From contig PHBY01000024.1 in the NCBI GenBank assembly GCA_002840735.1, positions 1-36,902 of the forward strand: 36,902 nt of DNA, read 5' to 3'. The first letter of the stretch is position 1, and each line of letters begins with the position of its first letter. The notes beneath the pieces are model-generated. The model saw only the letters and a program-made list of their open reading frames with translations, made no database searches and was not told the origin of the DNA. Source of the stretch: Chloroflexi bacterium HGW-Chloroflexi-2 (GTDB taxonomy: Bacteria; Chloroflexota; Anaerolineae; Anaerolineales; Anaerolineaceae). The translations under genes and the position numbers were made by a program. Positions 1-7,329 of this stretch are shown piece by piece.

Positions 1-86
1 AACTTCTGACTATTATTAACGCTATGGTGCGAGCTCAAACATTGTGGAGTCCTGTGGTTAGGTCTTGACATTTAACACAGTTGCTG

Positions 87-278
87 TCAACTGTTAGCTC
101 TTAGTCCATCTTCCAAAGCCACCCCCAAAATATACGCCGCCAGAATCGACACGAACGCCACCGTCTCATTCTCCGGCACATCAAACCCCGGATCAAAATT
201 CCGGATCACCAAAAATACTAACCCCACAAACGCCGCCCAAAACTTCCTCGACCCCAACAACAACTTCCACTTACTCAT
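87..278 (-). CDS. Small two-helix membrane protein, holin-like
   Basis: A 63-residue protein starting MSKWKLLLGSRKFW. I prefer this ATG to one 26 codons upstream because an AGGAG sequence lies about 7 bases before it, whereas the longer form only adds a Lys/Arg-rich stretch. Two hydrophobic segments are visible (about residues 13-26 and 40-55), separated by an acidic Pro/Gly loop (DPGFDVPENE). Size, topology and position downstream of phage head genes suggest a holin or other small phage membrane protein; no catalytic motif is present. It is the last gene of the minus-strand phage module, and no lysin is seen after it. The membrane protein call is firm; the holin role is inferred from context. 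Confidence 0.5.
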   Translation of the reverse strand: MSKWKLLLGSRKFWAAFVGLVFLVIRNFDPGFDVPENETVAFVSILAAYILGVALEDGLRANS

Positions 279-351
279 CCCTTTCTCCTTTCCTTTCTCC
301 TGTATGGGCAAAGCATTTGTGCTCTTCAAATGCTTTGCCCTCTTTCTTTTC

Positions 352-480
352 CTCAAAACTCAAATCTCAAATCTCAAAACTTTTTTCCTATCAGCCATCA
401 GCCATCAGCAAAAAGCTACCAGCTACCAGCTACGAGCTACCAGCTTTTTCCTAACACCCAACCCCTAACACCTAACCCCT
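352..480. repeat. Four adjacent heptanucleotide tandem repeat tracts
   Basis: Four different 7-bp units are tandemly repeated back to back: CTCAAA(A/T) four times (352-379), TCAGCCA two to three times (391-410), AGCTAC(C/G) four and a half times (414-445), and a CTAACAC/CTAACCC-like unit about four times (451-478). They fill the gap between the holin-like gene and the capsid gene. All have period 7, like the short tandemly repeated repetitive sequences known from cyanobacteria. They are non-coding. Confidence 0.85.
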
Positions 481-484
481 GCCG

Positions 485-2782
485 CTAGGCAACGTTAGCT
501 TTGTAAAGCGGCCTATAATCCGCCACAAACACGCTCAAGAAATGCCGCACCTTCAACTGAATCACATCATTGTGAATCATGTCATTCGAAGAAGGACGAT
601 CTGCCACATACAGCTCCGGCATAATCCCGAATCGCTCCGCAATAATGATCCCCGGTGCCAGCTTCGGATCAGCAATCGCAGCCCAGTCATTCGCATCCGT
701 CCAGGCAGGCACCGTGATCACATCGCCCAGTTCGCCGCGCTGCATATTTTCAGAGAAAATATTGCTCTCACGCTCAAAAGTCGGGTACAGAATCCGCATG
801 GCAGTCAACCTTAAATTCCTAGGCACCAGCAGATACTTCGCATCCAGCGCCAGCTTCGGTTTGTCCGTCACATCATTCGAGATCAATTCCTGGTTGTAAA
901 TCGCCATGCTTGCGGCTTCAAATGAAGTTGTAGATAGCGCCGTTGTCCCCAGATTCAAATGCACCAGGTTATCAAACACATGTGCCCCATCCGCCATGAT
1001 CGGTCCCGTTCCCGCCGAACTGGTGAAGATCCCCGAAACCAGCGAGGAGATATTCCGCACCGCACTCGAGATCATCTTCTTGGGTAACTGTCGCAGTTTA
1101 TGCGTCTCGTCCTTATCCATCATCTCCAGCGTGATCGGCAGCAACCCTCCATATTTGCGGAAGGTGTTGGTCTCCCCGGAATCAGTAATCTCCAGCTCTC
1201 CATAAGCAGCACCTTCAGAGATCACACCCAGAGCTGTCACCTCGCCCAACAGCACGCCACTCACCGGTTGCAGCGAGTCCATATGCTCAATACTCACCAC
1301 CTTCTCCCACCAGCGGTATCCAGCCCGTCCCAGCTGATCCCACTGATCCACCATGATCTTGTTGAAGGCGTTCTTCAACACGTTCGATACCGAATCCGAA
1401 TCCGCCAGCATCACGCGCTCCGGGAAATACCCACCCCGCAGTTCAGAATCACCGGTCAATGTGGTGTACAACTCGCGGATCCCCGAAAGTTTGGCCACTT
1501 TCACGCCCTGCATACCCGGGTCCCGTGGAGCGCCCAGCAGATCATCCGCTGCAGCCTGTAGCCGATCGCGCTCATTCACCATCTGTGTCACCGCGCTCGT
1601 TCCCTGGATGATCCCGCCACCCTGCAGCGCCGCAAACAACTCCCGCGCTTCCTGGATTCCCTGTTCCAGTTCCACTTCAGAAAATCGTTTCCCGCTGAAC
1701 TGGTTCCGCACCCGTTTGGCCAGCGCATCCGGCAATTTGGAATTCTCCAGCCGTCTTTCCAGCAGCATCTCCTGCAATGCCAGCATCAATTCTTCTTCTT
1801 TCTGTTGGCCGGATTCCGCTTGTCTTTCTGTCACCACCTCCTTTTTCAATTCTTTTTCTTCCACTTTCTCGCTCATTTTTTCTTTCACTTCTTCTGCCAT
1901 TCCTTCATTCTCCCTGTTCAAATAACTTTCCTGTAACGAGTTGAGCGCTCTCAAAAACGCCCCACCCCGTGCAGGCCGGTACACCAGGTCAACGGAAAAT
2001 ACGCGCACAATCTGTTGCACTTCTTTCCCTTTCCCTGAAAACAACAAATCCGCACTGAACCCGATCCGCGGTTTCACGCCCTCCACATCCAGCCACTCCC
2101 GTCCAATCGCTTCCAGCAGTTGCGCGCTCGGACCAAACGGTCTCAGTCGCACCCGGATCCCCTGTAATGCCTCATCAAACCGTGCCTCAGTACACACCCC
2201 GGCCAGATCCCGCACCGAGCGTCCTCCCCAGTTCATCCCATGGTCAATAAATGTCTCCACCCCTTCCCACAGGCTCACCGACTCCCTCAGCGCACTCGCA
2301 GAGAACTGCCAGCCATTCCCCTCTCCAGCCGTGATCGCCACCACGTCATAGCTAACCTCTTCCTTCTCACCCTTGGTGTTCAGAACAGCCTTGACCGACT
2401 CTCCCTCGAAAGCGATCCTCACCTGTTCTAGCGTATCCTCAGCGCTCTCCACCTCCTCACCATCCTTCGCGCTTGAAAGCATTTCTTTCAAAACTCCACT
2501 CTCAATACTAATAACTTGTTCCACCTCCCCATCACTCATTTCCTCCTTCACCACCTCACCACTCACCGGGTCAAAATCACGCAGCGGGATATCACTCAAA
2601 TTTCCCACCGGCTCGCCATCCACCTCCTCAAGCACACACTTACAGCTTTTCCCACAGAACAACCACTTAGAACCCGGCACAATCCCGGCTTCCACCCACT
2701 CGCTCAGTTCATGCCGTTGCCCGTTCGCCGCCTTGCAGCTCTCACAACTTCCCTCACCAATTAACGCAACCCATTCTTTCAT
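485..2782 (-). CDS. Phage protease-scaffold-major capsid fusion protein
   Basis: A 765-residue head protein that appears to combine several morphogenesis parts. Residues 13-49 carry a Cys cluster (CESCKAANG at the start, FCGKSCKC at the end) like the metal-binding tail of Mu F-type minor head proteins. Residues about 130-290 look like a prohead protease (FIDHGMNWGGRSVRDLAG, then a GFSADLLF segment). Residues about 290-385 are Glu/Lys-rich and helical, as in a scaffold. From about 395 to the end it resembles a major capsid protein (LNLGTTALSTTSFEAA, YLLVPRNLRLTAMRILYPTF). The ATG has GAGGAG six bases upstream. The gene follows the portal gene by 28 bases. Cleavage by its own protease domain to release capsid subunits is inferred. 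The capsid part is the surest assignment; the protease part rests on the His motif and gene order. Confidence 0.75.
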   Translation of the reverse strand: MKEWVALIGEGSCESCKAANGQRHELSEWVEAGIVPGSKWLFCGKSCKCVLEEVDGEPVGNLSDIPLRDFDPVSGEVVKEEMSDGEVEQVISIESGVLKEMLSSAKDGEEVESAEDTLEQVRIAFEGESVKAVLNTKGEKEEVSYDVVAITAGEGNGWQFSASALRESVSLWEGVETFIDHGMNWGGRSVRDLAGVCTEARFDEALQGIRVRLRPFGPSAQLLEAIGREWLDVEGVKPRIGFSADLLFSGKGKEVQQIVRVFSVDLVYRPARGGAFLRALNSLQESYLNRENEGMAEEVKEKMSEKVEEKELKKEVVTERQAESGQQKEEELMLALQEMLLERRLENSKLPDALAKRVRNQFSGKRFSEVELEQGIQEARELFAALQGGGIIQGTSAVTQMVNERDRLQAAADDLLGAPRDPGMQGVKVAKLSGIRELYTTLTGDSELRGGYFPERVMLADSDSVSNVLKNAFNKIMVDQWDQLGRAGYRWWEKVVSIEHMDSLQPVSGVLLGEVTALGVISEGAAYGELEITDSGETNTFRKYGGLLPITLEMMDKDETHKLRQLPKKMISSAVRNISSLVSGIFTSSAGTGPIMADGAHVFDNLVHLNLGTTALSTTSFEAASMAIYNQELISNDVTDKPKLALDAKYLLVPRNLRLTAMRILYPTFERESNIFSENMQRGELGDVITVPAWTDANDWAAIADPKLAPGIIIAERFGIMPELYVADRPSSNDMIHNDVIQLKVRHFLSVFVADYRPLYKANVA

Positions 2783-2810
2783 CTCAGCTCCTCTCCCTGG
2801 ATCGTCGCAT

Positions 2811-4217
2811 CTAAGCCACCACCGATCCTTTCAAATCTCCCGTTTCCATATCCACTTTCGCTCCCTTCTGGTTCGGGATTCCTTTCTTCCTTCCTCTTGT
2901 CTCAACCTTTTTTGGAGGGTTCACCTTAGCTTTCCTGATCACCTCGTCAATATCCACCACCTCCCCGGCAAAGCGATACACCATCCTCACCAACTCGCTA
3001 CCATCAATCAATCCCCGATCAAACAAATTCACCAGTGCAGACGTGATCGTCGAGGTTGCGATGGCCAGCGCCGCGTTATCTCTGGAACTCAAATCCGCCC
3101 CCACCACCTCAATCAGCGCCTCACCATCCAGCCCGCGCTCATACCTCGCCCGTCGCATCACCGCAATCCGCGCCAGCCGGTTTATAATCTCAATGAAGAA
3201 TTCCTGTCGCTGTTCAAAATGCCGGAATGTCGGTCCCCCCGCGCTTTCCGCCGTTGTCCTGGTCGCACTCTCCGGTTCTGCCAGAAAATGCAGTGGGATT
3301 CCCGTCCCCGCAGCAATCATCTTCTTAATCGCCAGCCCATCCTTACTCGCATCATTGGCCTCCAGTTGAGGATGAATCACCTCCCAGCTCTCGCTCTCAT
3401 CCACCACCAGGATCGAACCCGGCAGCGGAGGATTGGCATTCAAAGTGGACTGTCGCTTTACCCGCTCCGCTTCACTCACAAACCGGCTTTTCACCATGAA
3501 ATAAAATGCGTTGCGATAGCGGTTCAAGCGTGCCCGATCTTCCAGCCAGCTCGCATACCGCGTCAACCACCTTAAGATCGGTGCCAGATCCGACTCCCCA
3601 TGCACAGCTCCCACCGGCCGGTTGATCGCAAAATGTACCATCACGGTTTTCAACCGCCCATCTTCTCCAGCCTCCTCCGCCTCCCCATGGTACGCCTTCC
3701 AGGCACGTTCCTCACTCCCATCCCCATCCATGCTGAACTTCGCCTTCTGCACATATTCCAGCTCCTGCTGCAGATCCCCCTTCGCGGTCCGGATCTCCTT
3801 GATCTCAATCGCCGGGATCGCCCTTACAAACGTCATCCCGGCCGCGTCCGTGGAGAGCAAAAAGAACAGCTCTCCACTCCGCGTCAACTCATCACACCAT
3901 TCATATATCCGCAGTGGCATCTGATTCAGCTCATGTGCCCACCACTTCTTCAAAAACTGATTAACCTTCTCATCCGGCGATCCAATCGAGATACCCCCGC
4001 CCACCACATATTGGCTGGTCAGCTCGACAATTCTTCTTGCCAGTGGATTCAGGCGCCACGCCTCCAGCGCTTGCGAAATTACGTACTCCCGATCGTAATC
4101 CGCCCGATCGCGCTCATTCACCGCAGCACCCAGGTCCGGTTCAATGTAAACCGTATCCAGCTTCAACTGCTTCACCAGCCAATCCCGCCCAACTTCCAAA
4201 ATCGATCGTTTCGCCAT
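2811..4217 (-). CDS. Phage portal protein
   Basis: A 468-residue protein forming the ring at the capsid vertex through which DNA is packaged. The N-terminal half has the usual portal features: an EAWRLNPLARRIVELTSQYV segment near residues 50-70, then VVGGGISIGSP and a 'CDELTRSGELFFLL' segment. The middle contains the LAEPESATRTTAESAGGPTF region typical of portals of siphovirus and Mu-like phages. The tail (KKVETRGRKKGIPNQKG) is basic. Its ATG lies directly after the stop codon of the large terminase gene (TAG at 4218-4220, ATG at 4217-4215), so the two are probably translationally coupled. The terminase-portal-protease/capsid order is the standard head-gene order. Confidence 0.9.
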   Translation of the reverse strand: MAKRSILEVGRDWLVKQLKLDTVYIEPDLGAAVNERDRADYDREYVISQALEAWRLNPLARRIVELTSQYVVGGGISIGSPDEKVNQFLKKWWAHELNQMPLRIYEWCDELTRSGELFFLLSTDAAGMTFVRAIPAIEIKEIRTAKGDLQQELEYVQKAKFSMDGDGSEERAWKAYHGEAEEAGEDGRLKTVMVHFAINRPVGAVHGESDLAPILRWLTRYASWLEDRARLNRYRNAFYFMVKSRFVSEAERVKRQSTLNANPPLPGSILVVDESESWEVIHPQLEANDASKDGLAIKKMIAAGTGIPLHFLAEPESATRTTAESAGGPTFRHFEQRQEFFIEIINRLARIAVMRRARYERGLDGEALIEVVGADLSSRDNAALAIATSTITSALVNLFDRGLIDGSELVRMVYRFAGEVVDIDEVIRKAKVNPPKKVETRGRKKGIPNQKGAKVDMETGDLKGSVVA

Positions 4218-5759
4218 CTAAAATCCTTCCTTATCCATCTCCCGTATCGGATCAACACCCTTAACCACCAGCGCTTCACCACCCACGCTCCACACTTCCC
4301 CATCCAGCACCGCGCACAGCGCAGCCGAGATAATCAGGTCGTCATGCACAAACTCCCCAGCCGTATTCCGCATCCCATCCGGAACACCCCACTTCATTTT
4401 CCGATCAATCCCAGGCGTAATTGCATATTGGCAGGCGTTCAGTTGACTCCAGAACAACGCTTGTTCAGCATCACCAGGAACATATTCCTTGTATCTGCCA
4501 GAATCGATCACAGCCAGGAAATCCCAACCCAATTGGGACTTGGTTGCGACATTAAACCGGAACTGGATCACCATCCCCGGTAATGCCCGCTCCAAAAAGC
4601 TCGACAGCCCGGCACCCACACCGGTTGCATCCACCACCAATTTTTTCACATCCCACAAACGCGCCAGCGCCAGGATCTCGCCGTATAATTTGGTGTGTTG
4701 GGTTCCAACCCACAGCTTCCGGAACATGACCTTATAAGTCGGTGCCTTGATCAGCTCATCCTGCATCGTCTCAAGATCAATTTCGACAATCGTCAAAGCC
4801 GTCGCGTCCCGTTTGGTATTGGCGACCTCTTCACCTACTCCTTCTTTCGCCCCTTCCTCTTCCCCGGCTATATCAATTAAAAATGCATACACCTTGCCGG
4901 CACCTGGTTGGACCTGCTTCTCATGCCCCCCCACCATCAGCGCTCGCCGGCTCTCCGGGAACAGACCGCCTTCCCCGTCGATCTCTTCACTGAAAAATTG
5001 GGTCCGAATCATGGGATGATTCCTCCCGAGCTTCGCAACCTGCTCAGCCACAAAGGCACCATAAGCCGGCACCTCCCGCGCCACATCCTCAGCCGTCAGA
5101 ACAAACACCCGCCGATTTCCATCTCGCTTCTCCGCATCCTTTGCCGCCCTTAACTCCCTTGCCAACAGTGTGTCCGAAGTCCACGCTGTCCCCCAGAAAA
5201 CCCTCGTCGCGTTCGTGCTCGCCGCCATGGGAGCAATGTCTTTGTCGAACTTGCTCACCAGCACATCCTGTGCTTCATCCACTTCTAAGAGATGGCCAGC
5301 AGTAGCCCCAACGATATTCGCTTCCGGGGATCCAGAAAAGAAGAAGATCCTTGCCTTGCCAATTTTGTAGATATACCCACTTTCTTTTTTCCACATGGAT
5401 TGGACCAGGATATTGTTTTCGAGTACTCGCTGCAGCCGACGCATGGCGTTCAGGCTTTGCGGTTTCCAGGTAGGGGATACCTTCACGATCTCGCACTCGA
5501 TTTGGGAAAGCAATGTCAGCAGATAGGTTTCGATTTGAGCTTGCAACTCATTCTTGCCGGATTGCCTGGGGAACATCACCACAAAAGACTTCCCCTCCCG
5601 GAAAATAACAGACTCAGCAACAGACCGCGCCACCATCACCTGGTATTCACGCAGCTTCAATCCAGACGTATGCTCCACAAACAAACACACATCCTTCAAT
5701 ACCGCCTTGATCTGTTCAACCAGCAGCGACAATCTACCCGCCGAAAATGGTTTTGACAT
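4218..5759 (-). CDS. Phage terminase large subunit
   Basis: A 513-residue DNA-packaging ATPase and nuclease. The N-terminal ATPase domain shows a Walker A-like PRQSGKNE (about residues 64-71) and a Walker B LLEVDEAQD (about 158-165). The C-terminal nuclease domain has acidic patches expected for an RNase H-like fold: FLIDIAGEEEG, KRDATALTIVEID and LVVDATGVG. The length is usual for the family. It acts with the small terminase-like protein encoded upstream and the portal encoded directly downstream. A perfect 10-bp hairpin (5785-5818) lies just upstream. Confidence 0.92.
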   Translation of the reverse strand: MSKPFSAGRLSLLVEQIKAVLKDVCLFVEHTSGLKLREYQVMVARSVAESVIFREGKSFVVMFPRQSGKNELQAQIETYLLTLLSQIECEIVKVSPTWKPQSLNAMRRLQRVLENNILVQSMWKKESGYIYKIGKARIFFFSGSPEANIVGATAGHLLEVDEAQDVLVSKFDKDIAPMAASTNATRVFWGTAWTSDTLLARELRAAKDAEKRDGNRRVFVLTAEDVAREVPAYGAFVAEQVAKLGRNHPMIRTQFFSEEIDGEGGLFPESRRALMVGGHEKQVQPGAGKVYAFLIDIAGEEEGAKEGVGEEVANTKRDATALTIVEIDLETMQDELIKAPTYKVMFRKLWVGTQHTKLYGEILALARLWDVKKLVVDATGVGAGLSSFLERALPGMVIQFRFNVATKSQLGWDFLAVIDSGRYKEYVPGDAEQALFWSQLNACQYAITPGIDRKMKWGVPDGMRNTAGEFVHDDLIISAALCAVLDGEVWSVGGEALVVKGVDPIREMDKEGF

Positions 5760-5784
5760 TCTTTTCTGTCAAAACTACCCTGAG

Positions 5785-5818
5785 AAAAATTTCTACGTCG
5801 CAGACAGCAGAAATTTTT
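5785..5818. promoter_or_regulatory. Hairpin before the terminase gene
   Basis: Arms AAAAATTTCT (5785-5794) and AGAAATTTTT (5809-5818) form a perfect 10-bp stem around a 14-base loop that begins ACGTCGCAGACAGC. A/T runs on both outer sides would allow it to act as a terminator or attenuator in either direction. It sits 26 bases before the terminase ATG. Its inner part resembles a hairpin inside the upstream gene at 6209-6283, so a packaging or regulatory site is also possible. Confidence 0.5.
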
Positions 5819-5863
5819 TGACGGGTACCTAATGAAATCAAAAGTTTTTGAGGACCAATCATT

Positions 5864-6163
5864 TCAACCTCCGAAAAAACTTTTTACCAAAGCAATAATC
5901 GACAACAACCCCGACCCGCCATTGGCCAATCCGGAGTACATCTTAAATTGGGTGACACCTTCAGTTGCAGACCTGATTCTCGTCTCATGATCATCCTTGG
6001 CTTTTCTCAAATCTCCAACCTCAACCCTCAAAGCTCTTAACCGTTCTTCACTGATCTCGTTCTGGTGGTTGATCAACGCCTCGATCCGCTGAAAGCGTGA
6101 CTCGATATTGTCCTTCAACCGTCCCAACTGCTCTGAAATTACCGCCGCCTGATCCTCGGACAT
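5864..6163 (-). CDS. Coiled-coil protein with C-terminal membrane segment
   Basis: A 99-residue protein starting MSEDQAAVISEQLGRLK. A longer GTG start at 6205 was not chosen because it has no ribosome binding site and would overlap the preceding gene. Residues about 5-70 are charged and heptad-patterned (coiled coil); the last 20 (NGGSGLLSIIALVKSFFGG) form one amphipathic or membrane helix. This layout resembles XhlA/haemolysin-like small phage proteins that assist holins. It lies between two small packaging-module genes, eight bases after the 79-residue gene. The function is not established; a structural accessory role is equally possible. Confidence 0.6.
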   Translation of the reverse strand: MSEDQAAVISEQLGRLKDNIESRFQRIEALINHQNEISEERLRALRVEVGDLRKAKDDHETRIRSATEGVTQFKMYSGLANGGSGLLSIIALVKSFFGG

Positions 6164-6171
6164 GGTTTTCC

Positions 6172-6411
6172 CTACCTTTCTTTTTCCAATAAAGGGGAAA
6201 ACCACGCCGCATGTTTTTCTACGTCCGGGGATTCAGCCAATTCCAACCGATACTCTCCGGATCGGACAGCAGAAAAATCATGCGGTGATCGATCTTTTAC
6301 CCGTGAACCAAAACCCAATTCCTTTATCGCTACATTTAAAGCCACTCGTATTTCTGAATCGGAAAACTTCCTGACATCTAAGGTCATCTCAACTCCTGCA
6401 CAAGGATTCAT
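6172..6411 (-). CDS. Small hypothetical phage-module protein
   Basis: A 79-residue protein of unknown function. The ATG at 6411 has a strong AAGGAG five bases upstream; an internal ATG at codon 9 also has a GGAGTTGAG before it. The sequence contains MTLDVRKFSDSEIRVALNVA and FGSRVKDRSPHDF and ends HAAWFSPLLEKER. It looks like a compact mixed alpha/beta protein with no Cys and no membrane segment. The gene ends eight bases before the coiled-coil gene. Part of its coding sequence (6209-6283) can form a long hairpin. Confidence 0.6.
   Translation of the reverse strand: MNPCAGVEMTLDVRKFSDSEIRVALNVAIKELGFGSRVKDRSPHDFSAVRSGEYRLELAESPDVEKHAAWFSPLLEKER
6209..6283. other. Long imperfect hairpin within the 79-residue gene
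   Basis: Outer arms GCATG-TTTTTCT (from 6209) and AGAAAAA-T-CATGC (to 6283) pair around a core with CCG/CGG. The arms carry TTCTACGTC on the left and GACAGCAGAA on the right, the same pair of motifs found in the shorter hairpin at 5785-5818. Two related hairpins upstream of a large terminase gene could be packaging-recognition or mRNA-control sites; this role is inferred. Confidence 0.4.
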
Positions 6412-6479
6412 TTATCTCCTTGTGTCTTTAAATTCTTTCCTTGGCGATCTTTGCGCTCTTTGCAGCCTTTGCGTCCTCG

Positions 6480-6833
6480 TCATTTGCATCCGAACTCCCG
6501 AGTGACCTCGCCCAATGCCTGGCTGAGAGCCGATAGTGCATCACTATTACTCCCCCCAAACAACTTCTGGTTCCGTAGCATCCCGGCCAGCTTGGTAGAC
6601 GCAGACCCCAGCACATTCAACGTCTCCATCCAATCTTCCAGATCCCCCGCATTATCATTCGCATAATCGAACACTCGCCGGATCATCACCCGCATCAAAG
6701 CAATCTCATCTTCCAACCCCTCACGCAACACCGTCTCCAAATCCTTGGCTTCCAGATCCAGAAACCTCCGGGAATAAAACCCATGTTTTATCGCATTAAT
6801 ATTTCCAGGTTGCCCACCGCGACTTCGTGCCAA
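6480..6833 (-). CDS. Small terminase-like DNA-binding protein
   Basis: About 117 residues and the first gene of the phage module. The N-terminus has RGGQPGNINAIKHGFYSRR, the 'G-N-x-N-A-x-K-HG-F-S' style common in small terminase-like and related phage proteins. The rest is helical (residues 30-117), with VLREGLEDEIALMRVMIRRVF and ALSALSQALGEVTREFG. No ATG exists at the 5' end. TTG at 6833 is favoured because AAGGA lies six bases before it; TTG at 6839 is also possible but sits directly on that sequence. It would recognise DNA and hand it to the large terminase. The family call rests on the N-terminal motif and gene position. Confidence 0.6.
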   Translation of the reverse strand: MARSRGGQPGNINAIKHGFYSRRFLDLEAKDLETVLREGLEDEIALMRVMIRRVFDYANDNAGDLEDWMETLNVLGSASTKLAGMLRNQKLFGGSNSDALSALSQALGEVTREFGCK

Positions 6834-6867
6834 ATCCAATCCTTTTTATTGTTTTGGGTATTTTTTT

Positions 6868-6895
6868 CTATCAGCCATGAGCTATCAGCTATGAG
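6868..6895. repeat. Heptanucleotide tandem repeat
   Basis: Four 7-bp units: CTATCAG, CCATGAG, CTATCAG, CTATGAG. It lies just upstream of the first phage gene. It uses the same CAGC/ATGAG vocabulary as the tract at 391-410, so similar repeats border both ends of the phage module. Confidence 0.75.
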
Positions 6896-7068
6896 CGATA
6901 ATATACTCCCCTGGAGTATATTATCTAGATTCATTATACACAGATCCCACAAAATTCCAATACTAAATTAGAAATTATTTTCCAAAATTCATCCCCCAAT
7001 TTCACTTGCACTCACAGTGAATAATGTTAAAATAGTTGTTCAATTATGTCTTCGGACACAACTGAACT

Positions 7069-7095
7069 TGCCGGTGCGCCCCCCTCGCATCGGCA
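7069..7095 (+). terminator. C-loop hairpin followed by a T tract
   Basis: Arms TGCCGGTGCG (7069-7078) and CGCATCGGCA (7086-7095) pair over 10 positions with one G-T wobble around a CCCCCCT loop, then ATTTATAATTTTTTT follows. As a plus-strand terminator it would face the end of the oxidoreductase gene. A sister hairpin with the same loop lies at 17328-17354, and a half copy (CCCCCTCGCATCGGTAT) follows at about 7144. The remainder of 6840-7329 holds no gene that I can see. Confidence 0.6.
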
Positions 7096-7109
7096 TTTAT
7101 AATTTTTTT

Positions 7110-7144
7110 CTAAAACCTAAAACCTAAATTCTAAACCCTAATCT
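7110..7144. repeat. Heptanucleotide tandem repeat (CTAAAAC-type)
   Basis: Five 7-bp units: CTAAAAC, CTAAAAC, CTAAATT, CTAAACC, CTAATCT. It resembles the CTAACAC/CTAACCC tract at 451-478. Non-coding, in the gap between the phage module and the catabolic locus. Confidence 0.75.
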
Positions 7145-7329
7145 CCCCCTCGCATCGGTATCTGCTTTAATGTAGAATTTCCTAAAAAAAATTAAATATG
7201 TAAAGCTTTTTTAGGATGGGTTACACAGTCAACTCTTATTTATCTTATTTTTTAAGAGATTCAAATAAAAATTAAAAAGAGCATTCGTTGGAATGCGGTG
7301 TCTCCAAAATCTATAGAAGAATGGAGATA

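Noticed and set aside
2373-4583. Long plus-strand open frames (400 and 327 codons) opposite the capsid and portal genes
   Set aside because: They are antisense to genes with clear family motifs, are rich in His/Pro/Arg/Ser as expected of shadow frames in GC-rich DNA, and show no domain.
352-7144. CRISPR-like arrays
   Set aside because: The repeats are 7 bp and directly tandem without spacers, and there are no cas genes.
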